From the NCBI GenBank assembly GCA_016281085.1, contig JAEEHY010000002.1, forward strand, positions 1 to 35,742: DNA of 35,742 nt. Reading direction: 5' to 3'. The notes under the pieces are model-generated. The model did no database searches, was not told where the DNA came from, and worked only from the letters and a program-made list of their open reading frames with translations. The DNA comes from Lachnospiraceae bacterium (lineage in GTDB: Bacteria; Bacillota; Clostridia; Lachnospirales; Lachnospiraceae). The translations under genes were made by a program, and so were the position numbers. Positions 17,306-27,651 of the stretch are shown here, one piece after another (the first letter of the stretch is position 1; the number at the start of each line of letters is the position of its first letter).

Positions 17306-20300
17306 TTATTTCAAAATTTCATTTTTTACAATCTCGGAAATATATATTTTGTATTTTGATAGGAAAACAAGATGATCATTATCATTTCCAAAAATACCAT
17401 AGGACTTCCCTCTGCTTTGCGATCTTTCAAGCCAGGGATCTGTCTCCAGCAATGCATACCCTGAATCAAACGATAGTTCTTCTGTCAGTATTATGCTGTC
17501 AATCTCTGCATTAACCTTACCTTTTATCCGTAATGCGTTACATACATTTGAAGAATATACAAGATATGTTTCATACAGAGACTTTAGCAAAGTCTCTGCT
17601 GCATCTTCACCCATCAAGGTCTTCAGTTCGTTCTTTAAATATACGACATCCTCTGTTTCTTCAGAAAATGTCTCATCGTCCCTGTCAACAGAACTGCCTG
17701 TAAATATTGCAACAGCTGTCTTTAACCTTTCAAATCTTTCTGTATCATTATCCATAGTACCTTCCTGCGAAGGCGGGACACACTCGAGCATTATTATCTT
17801 CCCAATTGTAAAACCCTGTTTTTCAAGAGACATTGCAACAGAGTGAGCTGCGTTGCCTCCCTGCGAGTAACCGACAAGGATATCACCGTCTTTAAATACT
17901 TCGGATACACAGTCCGTATATTTCTTAACTGTATCTTCCCACAGATTTTCACTGAAAACATCATACTCCGACAATTCTTCAAACGACATCCTGTCAAATT
18001 TATTATATTTATCATCTGACAATCCAAATATCCTGCCTTCATGACCTATCTCTTCAATCACGGGCATATAACATAAGGACATTCCTCCTGAAGGAGGTAT
18101 GCAGAAAATCGTGGGTCTGTCTTCATTACCTTCCTTAAGAAGCATTATTCCACTCCCCTTCCTCTCCCTTCCATTCCATTCGTCCAACATCCTTTCTCCC
18201 AGCAAAAGAGGCGTAGGGGCTGCTGCAACATCAGTAACGCTTATATTGTACCTGCCCAATCCCGACACAAGCTTCATAAGATCAATGGAGCTTCCTCCCA
18301 GTTCAAAGAAGGAATCATTCCTGCCCACATGCTCAACGCCGAGTATCTTTTCAAACAGCTTTGCAGCAAACTGTTCAAAATATCCCACCGGAGCAGTATA
18401 GCCTGCCTGCTCCGTCATAACCGGGAGCGACTTTATATCAAGCTTTCCGCTTGAAGTAAGCGGCAGTTCTTTCATGTTGATTATAAAAGCAGGTACCATA
18501 TATGAAGGCAGATTCTTATATAGATAGTTGCGAAGCTGACCCATATCGATCTCATCTCCCGCAACAACATAAGCTGCAAGATATGATTCTCTCTTACCTT
18601 CCTTACGGCTTATTACAGCCACTTCACTGACCTTATCATATTTTCTGATACAATTCTCAATCTCCCCTGTTTCTATTCGATATCCTCTTATTTTTATCTG
18701 ATCGTCTTTTCTTCCCAGGAAGCGGAGTTCTTCATCTAATCCAAAGGCTCCTATATCACCCGTATGGTATATCAATCCATCCTCATACGGATTATCCGTA
18801 AACATCAGCCTGTTCATTTCATCACGGTTATGATAACCCCTTGCAAGACCTGTTCCTCCGATACAAATCTCACCCTTCTGTCCTATCCCACACAGTTCAT
18901 TTCCCTGCATTATAAATACGCGTTTACCTTTATACGGCATACCTATCGGAACGACCGTTTTATCATCTCCCGTGTATTTATGCACTGTTGCATTCACGCA
19001 TCCTTCTGTAGGACCGTAGTCATTTACGAGCATATCTGTATGCGCCGACCAGGCAGCGAATGTCTCGACATTTGCTGCATCTCCTCCCACACATACCAGA
19101 CGAAGATCATCAAACTGCTCCGGATCAAGTGCCTGTAAAAGGGCATTTGTCGTTATAATTATACGAACTCCCTTATCTTTACAGAACTTCGCTGTTTCTT
19201 CCGCGCTCCTGAGCATCTTTACAGGTATTGTACATACCGTTCCGCCTGAAGCAAGTGTAACGAATATTTCCTGAACCGATGCATCAAAAACATAATTGGC
19301 CGCCTGAAGAACAGCCGTATCAAACGGACCGTAATACTCAATATTTGAACGCACCATCTGTACTAGCGCACCATGTTCCACCTCAACACCTTTCGGCTCA
19401 CCGGCAGTACCTGATGTATATATCATATACGCAAGTCTGTTTCCCGTTAATCCATGCTTATTCCATGGATATTCCATATTTACTTCTGTGACTTTTTGTG
19501 CAACGGTTTTTTCATCCAATACGTCAATAACCTTAGTTCCGAGTACGGCGAACAAATCATCTCTTTCATCCGTTCCTGCGTTTACATTTCTGATCACGAC
19601 CTTTGCTCCGCAGTCGTTCATTATATATCTTATCCTCTCATCAGGATATGAAGGATCCAACGGAACATAAGCTGCCCCTGCAATAAGAACAGCAAGCATT
19701 GCCGTCATCATCGGGGCGCCTCTGTCTGTATACAGTGCGATAAACCGTTCCTCTCCGTAGCCTATCCTTTCCGCCAACAGACAGGACTGCTCCCACAATT
19801 CATGATAGCTCAATACACGATCGGCTTCTGCCACGGCAACCGCATCAGGAGTCTGTACCACTTTTTCATAGATCATGTCAAGTACTGTCTGTTTTCCGAA
19901 ATCGGCCCTTACTCCTGCAACCTGACCGAGCATGGTTCTGCGCTCATCTGCTGGAATCCTGCCAAGAGCCGACATCTTAATATCCCTGTCGGATATAACC
20001 TGATCTATGATATTTATGTATCTTCCTGCAAGCAGATCTATATACCGCCTGTCATAGCTCCCCGTATCATACTGGATGGAAATTGTAAAGCCGTTTCCCT
20101 CTTCCACACTGACGGATATTGGATAATCAACTTCCTCATGAAGCATATCCAATACGTAGCTTCCACCATCCGTATCACTTTCCGGATAATTCTCATAAAC
20201 ATAGAGCGATCTGATAAGATCAGATGCCTTCACTCCGTCTGATCCTATTTTGTCAAGAGGCGCATCCAGTACACTCTGCATAGTGTAGTAATCCTCCTGT

Positions 20301-23300
20301 CGCTGTCTGAAAATCTCGGAAACATACTTATTATCATCCAGCCTTATCCTTACCGGAACAGTATTTATAAACATACCTACGGCATTTATTATACCCTCCG
20401 GTCCGTTTTCACGTCCGGAAACGGTTTCACCGAAGATCACCTCTTTTGTATTGTTCTCAAATCCGAGCAGTATTCCCCATATACATCCAAAAAAGCATCC
20501 TGTGGTGATACGATACTTCTCTGCAAATCTTTGTATACATTCCTTTTTCTGCCCGCTTATCGGGAATGTTACAAAACCGGCCGCATTACCGGCATTCTCC
20601 GTACTGTTTACGTGCATAAGGGATGTACCTTCATCTATCCCGTCAAGATACTTATTCCATGCTCCGATCTTCTCGTGAACACTTATATTTCCTCTGCTCC
20701 TTAAGAAGTCAGCATACGAACAATCTCTATGTCTTTCTTTGCCAGCCATGGCAAACAATGCACTGCCGCTTACCCCCCTGAGCAGCATCTGATAATAATT
20801 TACAAGGGTATCTATGAGTATTGGAAAACTCCACCCATCCAATATACAGTGATGCGTGGTAATGAGTAATTCCTTATCCCATACCGTATTCCGCCCCGGC
20901 TCTTCCGTAAACGTCACCCGTAACATCGGATCTTTTGCAGGGTTGATCCCCCTCCTTAGATCATCAGCGATCACCTCATCCATATCTTTTCCCGGGATCC
21001 GTACTATTTCGGGTTTTATCGCCCCCTCCTTAAGTACTATCTGAACCGGTTCCGAAAGACCGTTGTACATTATTCTTATCCGCAATGCATCATAACGTAT
21101 AAACAACGCTCTAAGTGCAGTTCTGAAATTTATTAGACTCCATTCCCCCTTGATGGTAAGCCTGTCCTGAAGAAGATAAGCACCACTGTCAGGCTCTGCC
21201 AGATGTCTGTACAGCATTCCCTGCTGAAGCGGAGTCAATGAACTTATAACCTCTATATCCCATGGTGAATATTTTTTCGTTACAATATCCCATTCATCCT
21301 TCGAGAGCAAACGATCCGCACACAGATCCGAAGGAGTATAAATCCGTTTCGTATCCATGACGGTATCCGCAAGTGTTCTCAGGCTGCTTTCATAATTCTC
21401 GATAAGACTGTCTATCTTCTTTTTATCAAATACCAGATCATATATGCACTCGATCTTAAGCCCCTGTTTCGTGTCACGTATATTAACCGAAATGGTCTTC
21501 GGATCAACATTTAACGGGCTGATCTCTGTGCCGGAGCTTTCTTCGCTCCACTGTATGACAGAGTTCTGCTCTTCCTTTCTGCCTCCCAGATAGTTAAATA
21601 CAAGTCCGCCCATATCCGTGAGGTCATCATACATAAGACCATAACCGATCCCGGAATTGGGAATTGCAGCCAACACTTCCTTCATTTCCGTGATCTGATC
21701 ATCAATCCCGGTGAATGCACCGATCAATATCGGATATACAGCCGTAAACCACCCGACGGTACGATCGGTCTTCGGCAAGATCCGGGCTTCTGCCCTGCCA
21801 TGGCTCTCCATCTGAAACAGTAAAATATTGCTTCCGTCTGTGTCAAATACCGTCTTCGCTAGGACGGCTGCAAGCAGTGCATCCACTCTTGCTCCGTATC
21901 GTTTGTCCGAAAGTTCAAACAGCCTGTCTGTTGCCTCTCTGTCCACATATCCCGATGCTATACCATAGCCATGTTCGGAAATGCCGTCGGTACGCATATA
22001 CATTTCTTTCCATTTATTTAACTTCTTTTTTTCAGTTTCAATCCTGTTATGTACTTCGGTCCAATATTCCCCTTCGGCTGAAAAAGCATCCGAATCACGA
22101 TATTTCCATAAACTCTCGGACCATTCACCAAAGGATACCGTACCTTTTTTCAACAGACGCAGGGCCTTTTCGTATTTCTTTTCATATGCACGGGATGATC
22201 TTGCATGTTCATACAGTATATTAATATCTTCAAATATTATGTCCCATGACACTTCATCAATTACATAATGGTGGAATGTAAGGAAAAGACGTGACTTCAC
22301 CGTATCTTCAAACACTGCGGCTCCAAAGACAATACCGTTATCGGGATCCAGGGATGAGTGTATACTGTTCATCATCTCTTCCCTTTCTTTTTCGGAAAGT
22401 CCTTTGTAAACACTCAGTTCAAACGGCGGCATCTCATCTCTTCTCCTGATTCCGGGTCTGCCGTCATCCTTAAGATACATTCTGAGCATACCATGACAGT
22501 ATATAAGACCGTTAATTGCCCATTCCAGAGCTTTTGTGTCAGTTACTCCGTTTATAATAAATACCGCACTCTGATTGTAATATGACGGCTCAGGCATATC
22601 GGCTGAAACAAACATACGCATTACCGGGGTAGGGCGTACTGTTTCGTATTCAAGGTAACTTATGTTTCCGGTCCTCTTAACTACAGCTGCGAGTCCCTTG
22701 ATCGTATGACTCTTAAGAATGGTAGCGGCATCAACACTGTAACCTCTTTCTCTAAGCAGGGACACAATACGTATTGCCTTGATAGAATCCCCTCCGAGAG
22801 ACAGGAAATTATCCGCAACGCTGATATTACTTATTCCCAGTATTTTCTCAAAAGCACGACAGCAGTCTCTTTCCTCCCTCGTTACAGGTGCCTGATAATC
22901 CTGTGCCTGAATTTGTATGCTTACCGCCTCTGAAGGATCCGGAAGAAGGTTTCTGTTGATTTTTCCGTTTACGGTAAGGACAAACTCCTTAACCGGAATA
23001 AATACTGAAGGAACCATATAGGCCGGTATTTTCTTTTCGAGTTCCTCTCTTATAGTGAGTATATCCGCGTCACTGTCTTTTTCGGGTATAAAATATCCAC
23101 ACAGGAGCTTCTCTCCATTATTATCCTTAAGTACTACTACGGCATTTCTGACAGCACTAAATGAACGGAGTGCAGCTTCCACTTCGCCCAGTTCTATCCT
23201 GTATCCTCTTATCTTTACCTGATCGTCCATGCGGTTCATAAACTCAATATTACCGTCAGGCATCATCCTGGCCAGATCACCGCTTCTGTACATCCTCCCG

Positions 23301-26300
23301 TTTCCGAAAGGATCGTTACCGAATTTCTCTGCCGTCAATTCCGGTCTGTTAAAATATCCTCTTGCAACCTGCGTGCCAGCGATACATAATTCTCCGGGAA
23401 CACCAAAACCGCACAGCTTATCTTTATTCATAATATAAATGCTGACTCCGGGAGCAGGTCGCCCTATCGGAACATTCTCCCTGGCTGAAAATGCTTTGTT
23501 TCCGATCACACCATTTTGAGCAAACACGTAACTTGATGCATTAACCGTAGTCTCTGTAGGTCCGTAAGTATTAAATACTGTTCTTCCCGCGCTCCACATT
23601 TCCAACAGGGATCTGTCGGGTGCTTCACCGCCAACATCCAATATCCTGAGACTCTTAAATTTCTCGGGTGAAAGTAGTCTTAAATATCCCGGTGTAAGCG
23701 AAGCGACCGTCACTCCCCTTGTCTCACAATAGCTCACAAGTGCCTCAGGATCCTTGTTAAGCTCCTGTGTAATAAGACAGAGCGTTCCACCTATTGTCAG
23801 GATATGAAAAATATCCCATACAGACTGATCAAATACGTAATTGGCAAACTGCAGGACTGTGTCATCAGAGTTAATGCCATAAACCTGTCCATATGCATCA
23901 AGCATTCCTGACAGCTGTTTATGCTCCACTACGACGCCTTTAGGCTCTCCTGTGGTCCCGGACGTATAGATCATATATGCGATCTGCTGCATTGTTATCG
24001 CAGGTAACTTTGTATTCTCATAAGCTTCTTTTGTACCGTTTTTCTGTCCGCTTCCCACAGGCTGTACATCAATGACCTTAATCTTCATCCTGTCAGTCTG
24101 TTTCTTTATACCTGCAGGCAATTCACAACCGCATATAATCAGAGCATCGGGACGACAGTCTTTAAGAACATACCGTATCCTTTCCTCGGGATATTCAGGT
24201 GATACAGGCACATATCCTGCTCCCGAACGCAATATTCCGAGTATCGATGATATCATTCCCGTACTTCGCTCCGCAATAAGCATAACCCGACGCTCTTTGT
24301 TTCCATCTTCTGCGACATCAACGTCATGGAGCCTGTTGCCGGCTTCGCTGTCTTCATATGCATTTACAAGATCTACGGCAATTCTCCCGGATCTGTTCCA
24401 CAAATCAGCATAACTGACTGTTTCATCTTTAAATAGCAGCGCCGTCTTATCCGGTGTCTCTTTTACCCTGTTTTCAATACGTGTAATGACGGTATCCTGA
24501 ATAAAGGGACATTCATCGTCCTTTGCAAGTCTCAGGAGCTCCCGAACCTCTTTATCATCCGTCATTGATATCATATCAACATTCTGTTCGGGACCTTCTA
24601 TACAATTCTCGATCAGATTTACATAATGTTCGCTCATCATATGAACCGATTCTTCAGTATACAGCCCGGTATCATATTCAAAGAAATAATTGTAGCCTTC
24701 TTCATCCCTGCCTGTTTCAAGAGTAAGATCATACATGGGCATCTCATCTTCAGGGAACGTTATCCATGCTTTCTTACCATCGATATCCTGCAGCTTTGTT
24801 TCAAAATCTCTCATAGTAAAGAGCGAATCAAACAAAAGATGGTCATGAGATGTACGGACGTATCCTCCCAGTGACGCAAATCCTTCAGCTATATCCTCGA
24901 GGGCAATACTCTTGAACCTGTGGCAATCCAGTATTCTGTTCTTTATCTGTTCAAGCAGCTCAAGGAAGGTTATACCCTCACTTATATCCACAATTACGGG
25001 AATTGTACTTACAAACATTCCCTGCATTCTTTCAGTAAGCTGTTCACTGCGCCCATCCATTACCGTGCCTGTTATGAATCTGCGCTGTCCCGAGTACTTA
25101 TATAAAAGCAGCAGATAGGAAGTCATAAGGAACATATACGGAGTTACTCCGTTGCCCTTACAGAATTCATCCAGCCTTTCAGAGAGCTGCCTGCCCGCAT
25201 TTCCGTATTCATGACCTGCCTGTTTCCTCTCCGATGCACTATATATACCATCCTGTACAAGCTGAAGCTCATGAATGTCATCATACTGTGCAAGTAATTT
25301 CTTCCAGAATTCAAGTCCTTTATCATATGTACCCGATGTTCTCTGTTTTCTCTCGAAGGCTGCATATTCTTTTTGATGGATTCTGTTTTCTTCAGGCTCT
25401 GACCCGTTGTAACAGGAAACGAATTCCTGTGCAAACATAGAGATTCCGACACCATCATTTATAATATGATGCCAATACAGCGTCAGACTCCTGTTATCAT
25501 ACTTCCACCTGAACAGCGGTGCCTTATCCAGCTTAAATCCAGAAGGCTTTTTGTCAGTGCGGGATTCATCCACTGCTCTTTTTATCCATGCTTCATCCGC
25601 TTCATTTATCTTCTGCACAAGACCTTCTTCAGTCATATGGAAACCGGTTCTGAGACTCTCGTGAGCTTCAAACAGACGGGCCAGCACCATCTTTATGCTG
25701 TCATCATCAAGGTCCTTCTCAGTATGTATCACGGCACTCAAAAGATATGTCGGATCATCATCCTCCAGAAGATTCTGTGCAGTATAAATCCTCTCCTGTG
25801 CCATACTGACATCATAGCTCTCACTTTCGGGCAGAGCCTCATCACTCATCATCTCTTCCGGGACATTGTTTCCGTCCTTTTTCATTTCACATATCTTACT
25901 TCCCAATGCCGATACGACGGAATTCTCCATAACATCTCTTATGCTCAGTCTGACCGACAACTCTTTTTCTATGCGGTATATCAGTCCCGCAATAAGAATC
26001 GAATTACCTCCGATGAGCATAAAATCATCATTACGTCCTATATGATCAGTCTTAAGAATTTCCGCATAAATCCGGCTGAGTATCTTTTCAGTATCATTCA
26101 CCGGTTCTTCATAGACTGCTTTATACATTTCAAAGCTTGGAATGGGAAGCTTTTTCTGATCTACCTTGCCATTTGTGTTGAGAGGTATTTCATTTATTCG
26201 AACAAAAAAAGACGGACACATATACGAAGGCTTATATGTAAGCACGAATTCTTCGAGAAGTTTGCTGTCAAGCTCTTTATCTGCCAAATAATATGCGGCA

Positions 26301-27646
26301 ATTACTCTTTGCCCTCCAACTTCAGGCGTTGTTATAACCACCTCATTGATTTCTTCATATGTCCTGAGTAGTGCCTCTATTTCGGCCGGTTCTATCCTGA
26401 CACCTCGTATTTTGACCTGTCTGTCAGCTCTACCGAAATATTCAAATATCCCATCACTGTTCCTGAGCACCAGATCGCCGGAATGATACATCCGCTCGTA
26501 ACCGGGCTTATCCGAGAAAGGATTTGCCGTAAAGGACTTTTCTGTAAGCTCAGGTCTGTTAAGATATCCATATGCAACATGAGGTCCTGCAATACACAAT
26601 TCTCCAACCGTATTATCCGCAGCCTCAAGACCGTTTTCATCTACGACATACAGTTCTACTTCATCAACCGCTCTTCCTATAGGTACCTTCTCCGGATAAT
26701 CCTTCTCCACCGCAAAAATAGTAGTATACAGAGTGCATTCGGCAGGGCCGTAGTCATTGTGTAATATATAACCCTTTGGAGGAACAACAGATATTAATGC
26801 TTCTCCTCCAACAGTCAAATGTCTGAGGGAATGATTGTCAATAGTCATTGCGAACTGACGTCCCAACTGGGTAGTCATTGTAAGATGTGTGATCCTGTTA
26901 TTCTCCAGAAATGAATTCAGGGTCGAAAGATCGGTTCTCAGTTCTTCGGGTATAATATAAACAGAAGCTCCCGCAGTAAGCGGTAACAGGAGCTCAACTA
27001 TCGCAAGATCGAAAACATAGCTTGCATGCTGTCCCATCCTGCAATCGGAATTAACATCATAATATTTGAGATGCCATCTGCATGCGGAATAAATATTTCC
27101 GTGAGTCAGAATTATCCCTTTGGGAACGCCGGTGGTTCCGGATGTATACAATATTACAAAACGGTCATCGCCGCTCATATCTTCCCATATATCTTCCGCC
27201 GGCTCGGGCAACGAGGCTATATCCTCCATGTATAGTAATTCCGGCTTCGCTTTTTCAAAATCCGAACAATCTATTAGGTACTCAAGTTCCCTTGAAACTA
27301 TAACAACAGATGCATCCGCATCTTCTATCATGAACCTTATCCTATCCACAGGATGAGAAGCATCAAGCGGCTGATAAGCTCCTCCGGCCCTCAGTACACC
27401 CAATGCAGCTATAGACATATACTCACATCGCGGCACCAAAACAGGAACCACATCTCCGTGTTTTATACCATGATCCTTTAAATAAGCTGCCAATTTTCCG
27501 CTTATGTTGTCCAGTTCAGAATATGTATAACGATTATTCTTATATATCAAAGCCGACCGATCACCAAATTCTCTTATTGAATTCCTGATCCACGGAATAA
27601 TTGATTCTTTCTCATTTTGACAATATACTTCCCGTGACATTATCAT
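17306..27646 (-). CDS. Three-module nonribosomal peptide synthetase A1-PCP1-C1-A2-PCP2-E-C2-A3-PCP3-TE
   Basis: A-domain cores LYTSGTTGVPKG, IYTSGTTGEPKG, IYTSGTAGEPKG; PCP cores IGGNSI, LGGDSI, LGGSSI; C motifs HHIINDG and HHCILDGWS; E motifs HHYVIDEVSW, RTVGWFTAVYP and FNYLGG; TE GYSQGGNAAH. Confidence 0.95.
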   Translation of the reverse strand: MIMSREVYCQNEKESIIPWIRNSIREFGDRSALIYKNNRYTYSELDNISGKLAAYLKDHGIKHGDVVPVLVPRCEYMSIAALGVLRAGGAYQPLDASHPVDRIRFMIEDADASVVIVSRELEYLIDCSDFEKAKPELLYMEDIASLPEPAEDIWEDMSGDDRFVILYTSGTTGVPKGIILTHGNIYSACRWHLKYYDVNSDCRMGQHASYVFDLAIVELLLPLTAGASVYIIPEELRTDLSTLNSFLENNRITHLTMTTQLGRQFAMTIDNHSLRHLTVGGEALISVVPPKGYILHNDYGPAECTLYTTIFAVEKDYPEKVPIGRAVDEVELYVVDENGLEAADNTVGELCIAGPHVAYGYLNRPELTEKSFTANPFSDKPGYERMYHSGDLVLRNSDGIFEYFGRADRQVKIRGVRIEPAEIEALLRTYEEINEVVITTPEVGGQRVIAAYYLADKELDSKLLEEFVLTYKPSYMCPSFFVRINEIPLNTNGKVDQKKLPIPSFEMYKAVYEEPVNDTEKILSRIYAEILKTDHIGRNDDFMLIGGNSILIAGLIYRIEKELSVRLSIRDVMENSVVSALGSKICEMKKDGNNVPEEMMSDEALPESESYDVSMAQERIYTAQNLLEDDDPTYLLSAVIHTEKDLDDDSIKMVLARLFEAHESLRTGFHMTEEGLVQKINEADEAWIKRAVDESRTDKKPSGFKLDKAPLFRWKYDNRSLTLYWHHIINDGVGISMFAQEFVSCYNGSEPEENRIHQKEYAAFERKQRTSGTYDKGLEFWKKLLAQYDDIHELQLVQDGIYSASERKQAGHEYGNAGRQLSERLDEFCKGNGVTPYMFLMTSYLLLLYKYSGQRRFITGTVMDGRSEQLTERMQGMFVSTIPVIVDISEGITFLELLEQIKNRILDCHRFKSIALEDIAEGFASLGGYVRTSHDHLLFDSLFTMRDFETKLQDIDGKKAWITFPEDEMPMYDLTLETGRDEEGYNYFFEYDTGLYTEESVHMMSEHYVNLIENCIEGPEQNVDMISMTDDKEVRELLRLAKDDECPFIQDTVITRIENRVKETPDKTALLFKDETVSYADLWNRSGRIAVDLVNAYEDSEAGNRLHDVDVAEDGNKERRVMLIAERSTGMISSILGILRSGAGYVPVSPEYPEERIRYVLKDCRPDALIICGCELPAGIKKQTDRMKIKVIDVQPVGSGQKNGTKEAYENTKLPAITMQQIAYMIYTSGTTGEPKGVVVEHKQLSGMLDAYGQVYGINSDDTVLQFANYVFDQSVWDIFHILTIGGTLCLITQELNKDPEALVSYCETRGVTVASLTPGYLRLLSPEKFKSLRILDVGGEAPDRSLLEMWSAGRTVFNTYGPTETTVNASSYVFAQNGVIGNKAFSARENVPIGRPAPGVSIYIMNKDKLCGFGVPGELCIAGTQVARGYFNRPELTAEKFGNDPFGNGRMYRSGDLARMMPDGNIEFMNRMDDQVKIRGYRIELGEVEAALRSFSAVRNAVVVLKDNNGEKLLCGYFIPEKDSDADILTIREELEKKIPAYMVPSVFIPVKEFVLTVNGKINRNLLPDPSEAVSIQIQAQDYQAPVTREERDCCRAFEKILGISNISVADNFLSLGGDSIKAIRIVSLLRERGYSVDAATILKSHTIKGLAAVVKRTGNISYLEYETVRPTPVMRMFVSADMPEPSYYNQSAVFIINGVTDTKALEWAINGLIYCHGMLRMYLKDDGRPGIRRRDEMPPFELSVYKGLSEKEREEMMNSIHSSLDPDNGIVFGAAVFEDTVKSRLFLTFHHYVIDEVSWDIIFEDINILYEHARSSRAYEKKYEKALRLLKKGTVSFGEWSESLWKYRDSDAFSAEGEYWTEVHNRIETEKKKLNKWKEMYMRTDGISEHGYGIASGYVDREATDRLFELSDKRYGARVDALLAAVLAKTVFDTDGSNILLFQMESHGRAEARILPKTDRTVGWFTAVYPILIGAFTGIDDQITEMKEVLAAIPNSGIGYGLMYDDLTDMGGLVFNYLGGRKEEQNSVIQWSEESSGTEISPLNVDPKTISVNIRDTKQGLKIECIYDLVFDKKKIDSLIENYESSLRTLADTVMDTKRIYTPSDLCADRLLSKDEWDIVTKKYSPWDIEVISSLTPLQQGMLYRHLAEPDSGAYLLQDRLTIKGEWSLINFRTALRALFIRYDALRIRIMYNGLSEPVQIVLKEGAIKPEIVRIPGKDMDEVIADDLRRGINPAKDPMLRVTFTEEPGRNTVWDKELLITTHHCILDGWSFPILIDTLVNYYQMLLRGVSGSALFAMAGKERHRDCSYADFLRSRGNISVHEKIGAWNKYLDGIDEGTSLMHVNSTENAGNAAGFVTFPISGQKKECIQRFAEKYRITTGCFFGCIWGILLGFENNTKEVIFGETVSGRENGPEGIINAVGMFINTVPVRIRLDDNKYVSEIFRQRQEDYYTMQSVLDAPLDKIGSDGVKASDLIRSLYVYENYPESDTDGGSYVLDMLHEEVDYPISVSVEEGNGFTISIQYDTGSYDRRYIDLLAGRYINIIDQVISDRDIKMSALGRIPADERRTMLGQVAGVRADFGKQTVLDMIYEKVVQTPDAVAVAEADRVLSYHELWEQSCLLAERIGYGEERFIALYTDRGAPMMTAMLAVLIAGAAYVPLDPSYPDERIRYIMNDCGAKVVIRNVNAGTDERDDLFAVLGTKVIDVLDEKTVAQKVTEVNMEYPWNKHGLTGNRLAYMIYTSGTAGEPKGVEVEHGALVQMVRSNIEYYGPFDTAVLQAANYVFDASVQEIFVTLASGGTVCTIPVKMLRSAEETAKFCKDKGVRIIITTNALLQALDPEQFDDLRLVCVGGDAANVETFAAWSAHTDMLVNDYGPTEGCVNATVHKYTGDDKTVVPIGMPYKGKRVFIMQGNELCGIGQKGEICIGGTGLARGYHNRDEMNRLMFTDNPYEDGLIYHTGDIGAFGLDEELRFLGRKDDQIKIRGYRIETGEIENCIRKYDKVSEVAVISRKEGKRESYLAAYVVAGDEIDMGQLRNYLYKNLPSYMVPAFIINMKELPLTSSGKLDIKSLPVMTEQAGYTAPVGYFEQFAAKLFEKILGVEHVGRNDSFFELGGSSIDLMKLVSGLGRYNISVTDVAAAPTPLLLGERMLDEWNGRERKGSGIMLLKEGNEDRPTIFCIPPSGGMSLCYMPVIEEIGHEGRIFGLSDDKYNKFDRMSFEELSEYDVFSENLWEDTVKKYTDCVSEVFKDGDILVGYSQGGNAAHSVAMSLEKQGFTIGKIIMLECVPPSQEGTMDNDTERFERLKTAVAIFTGSSVDRDDETFSEETEDVVYLKNELKTLMGEDAAETLLKSLYETYLVYSSNVCNALRIKGKVNAEIDSIILTEELSFDSGYALLETDPWLERSQSRGKSYGIFGNDNDHLVFLSKYKIYISEIVKNEILK

Positions 27647-27651
27647 GCTCC

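Noticed and set aside
25466-26371. 301-aa plus-strand ORF
   Set aside because: Antisense shadow of NRPS module 1; no recognisable motifs
17306-27646. Internal frameshift or pseudogene in the NRPS
   Set aside because: Single continuous 3446-aa frame with all core motifs in order
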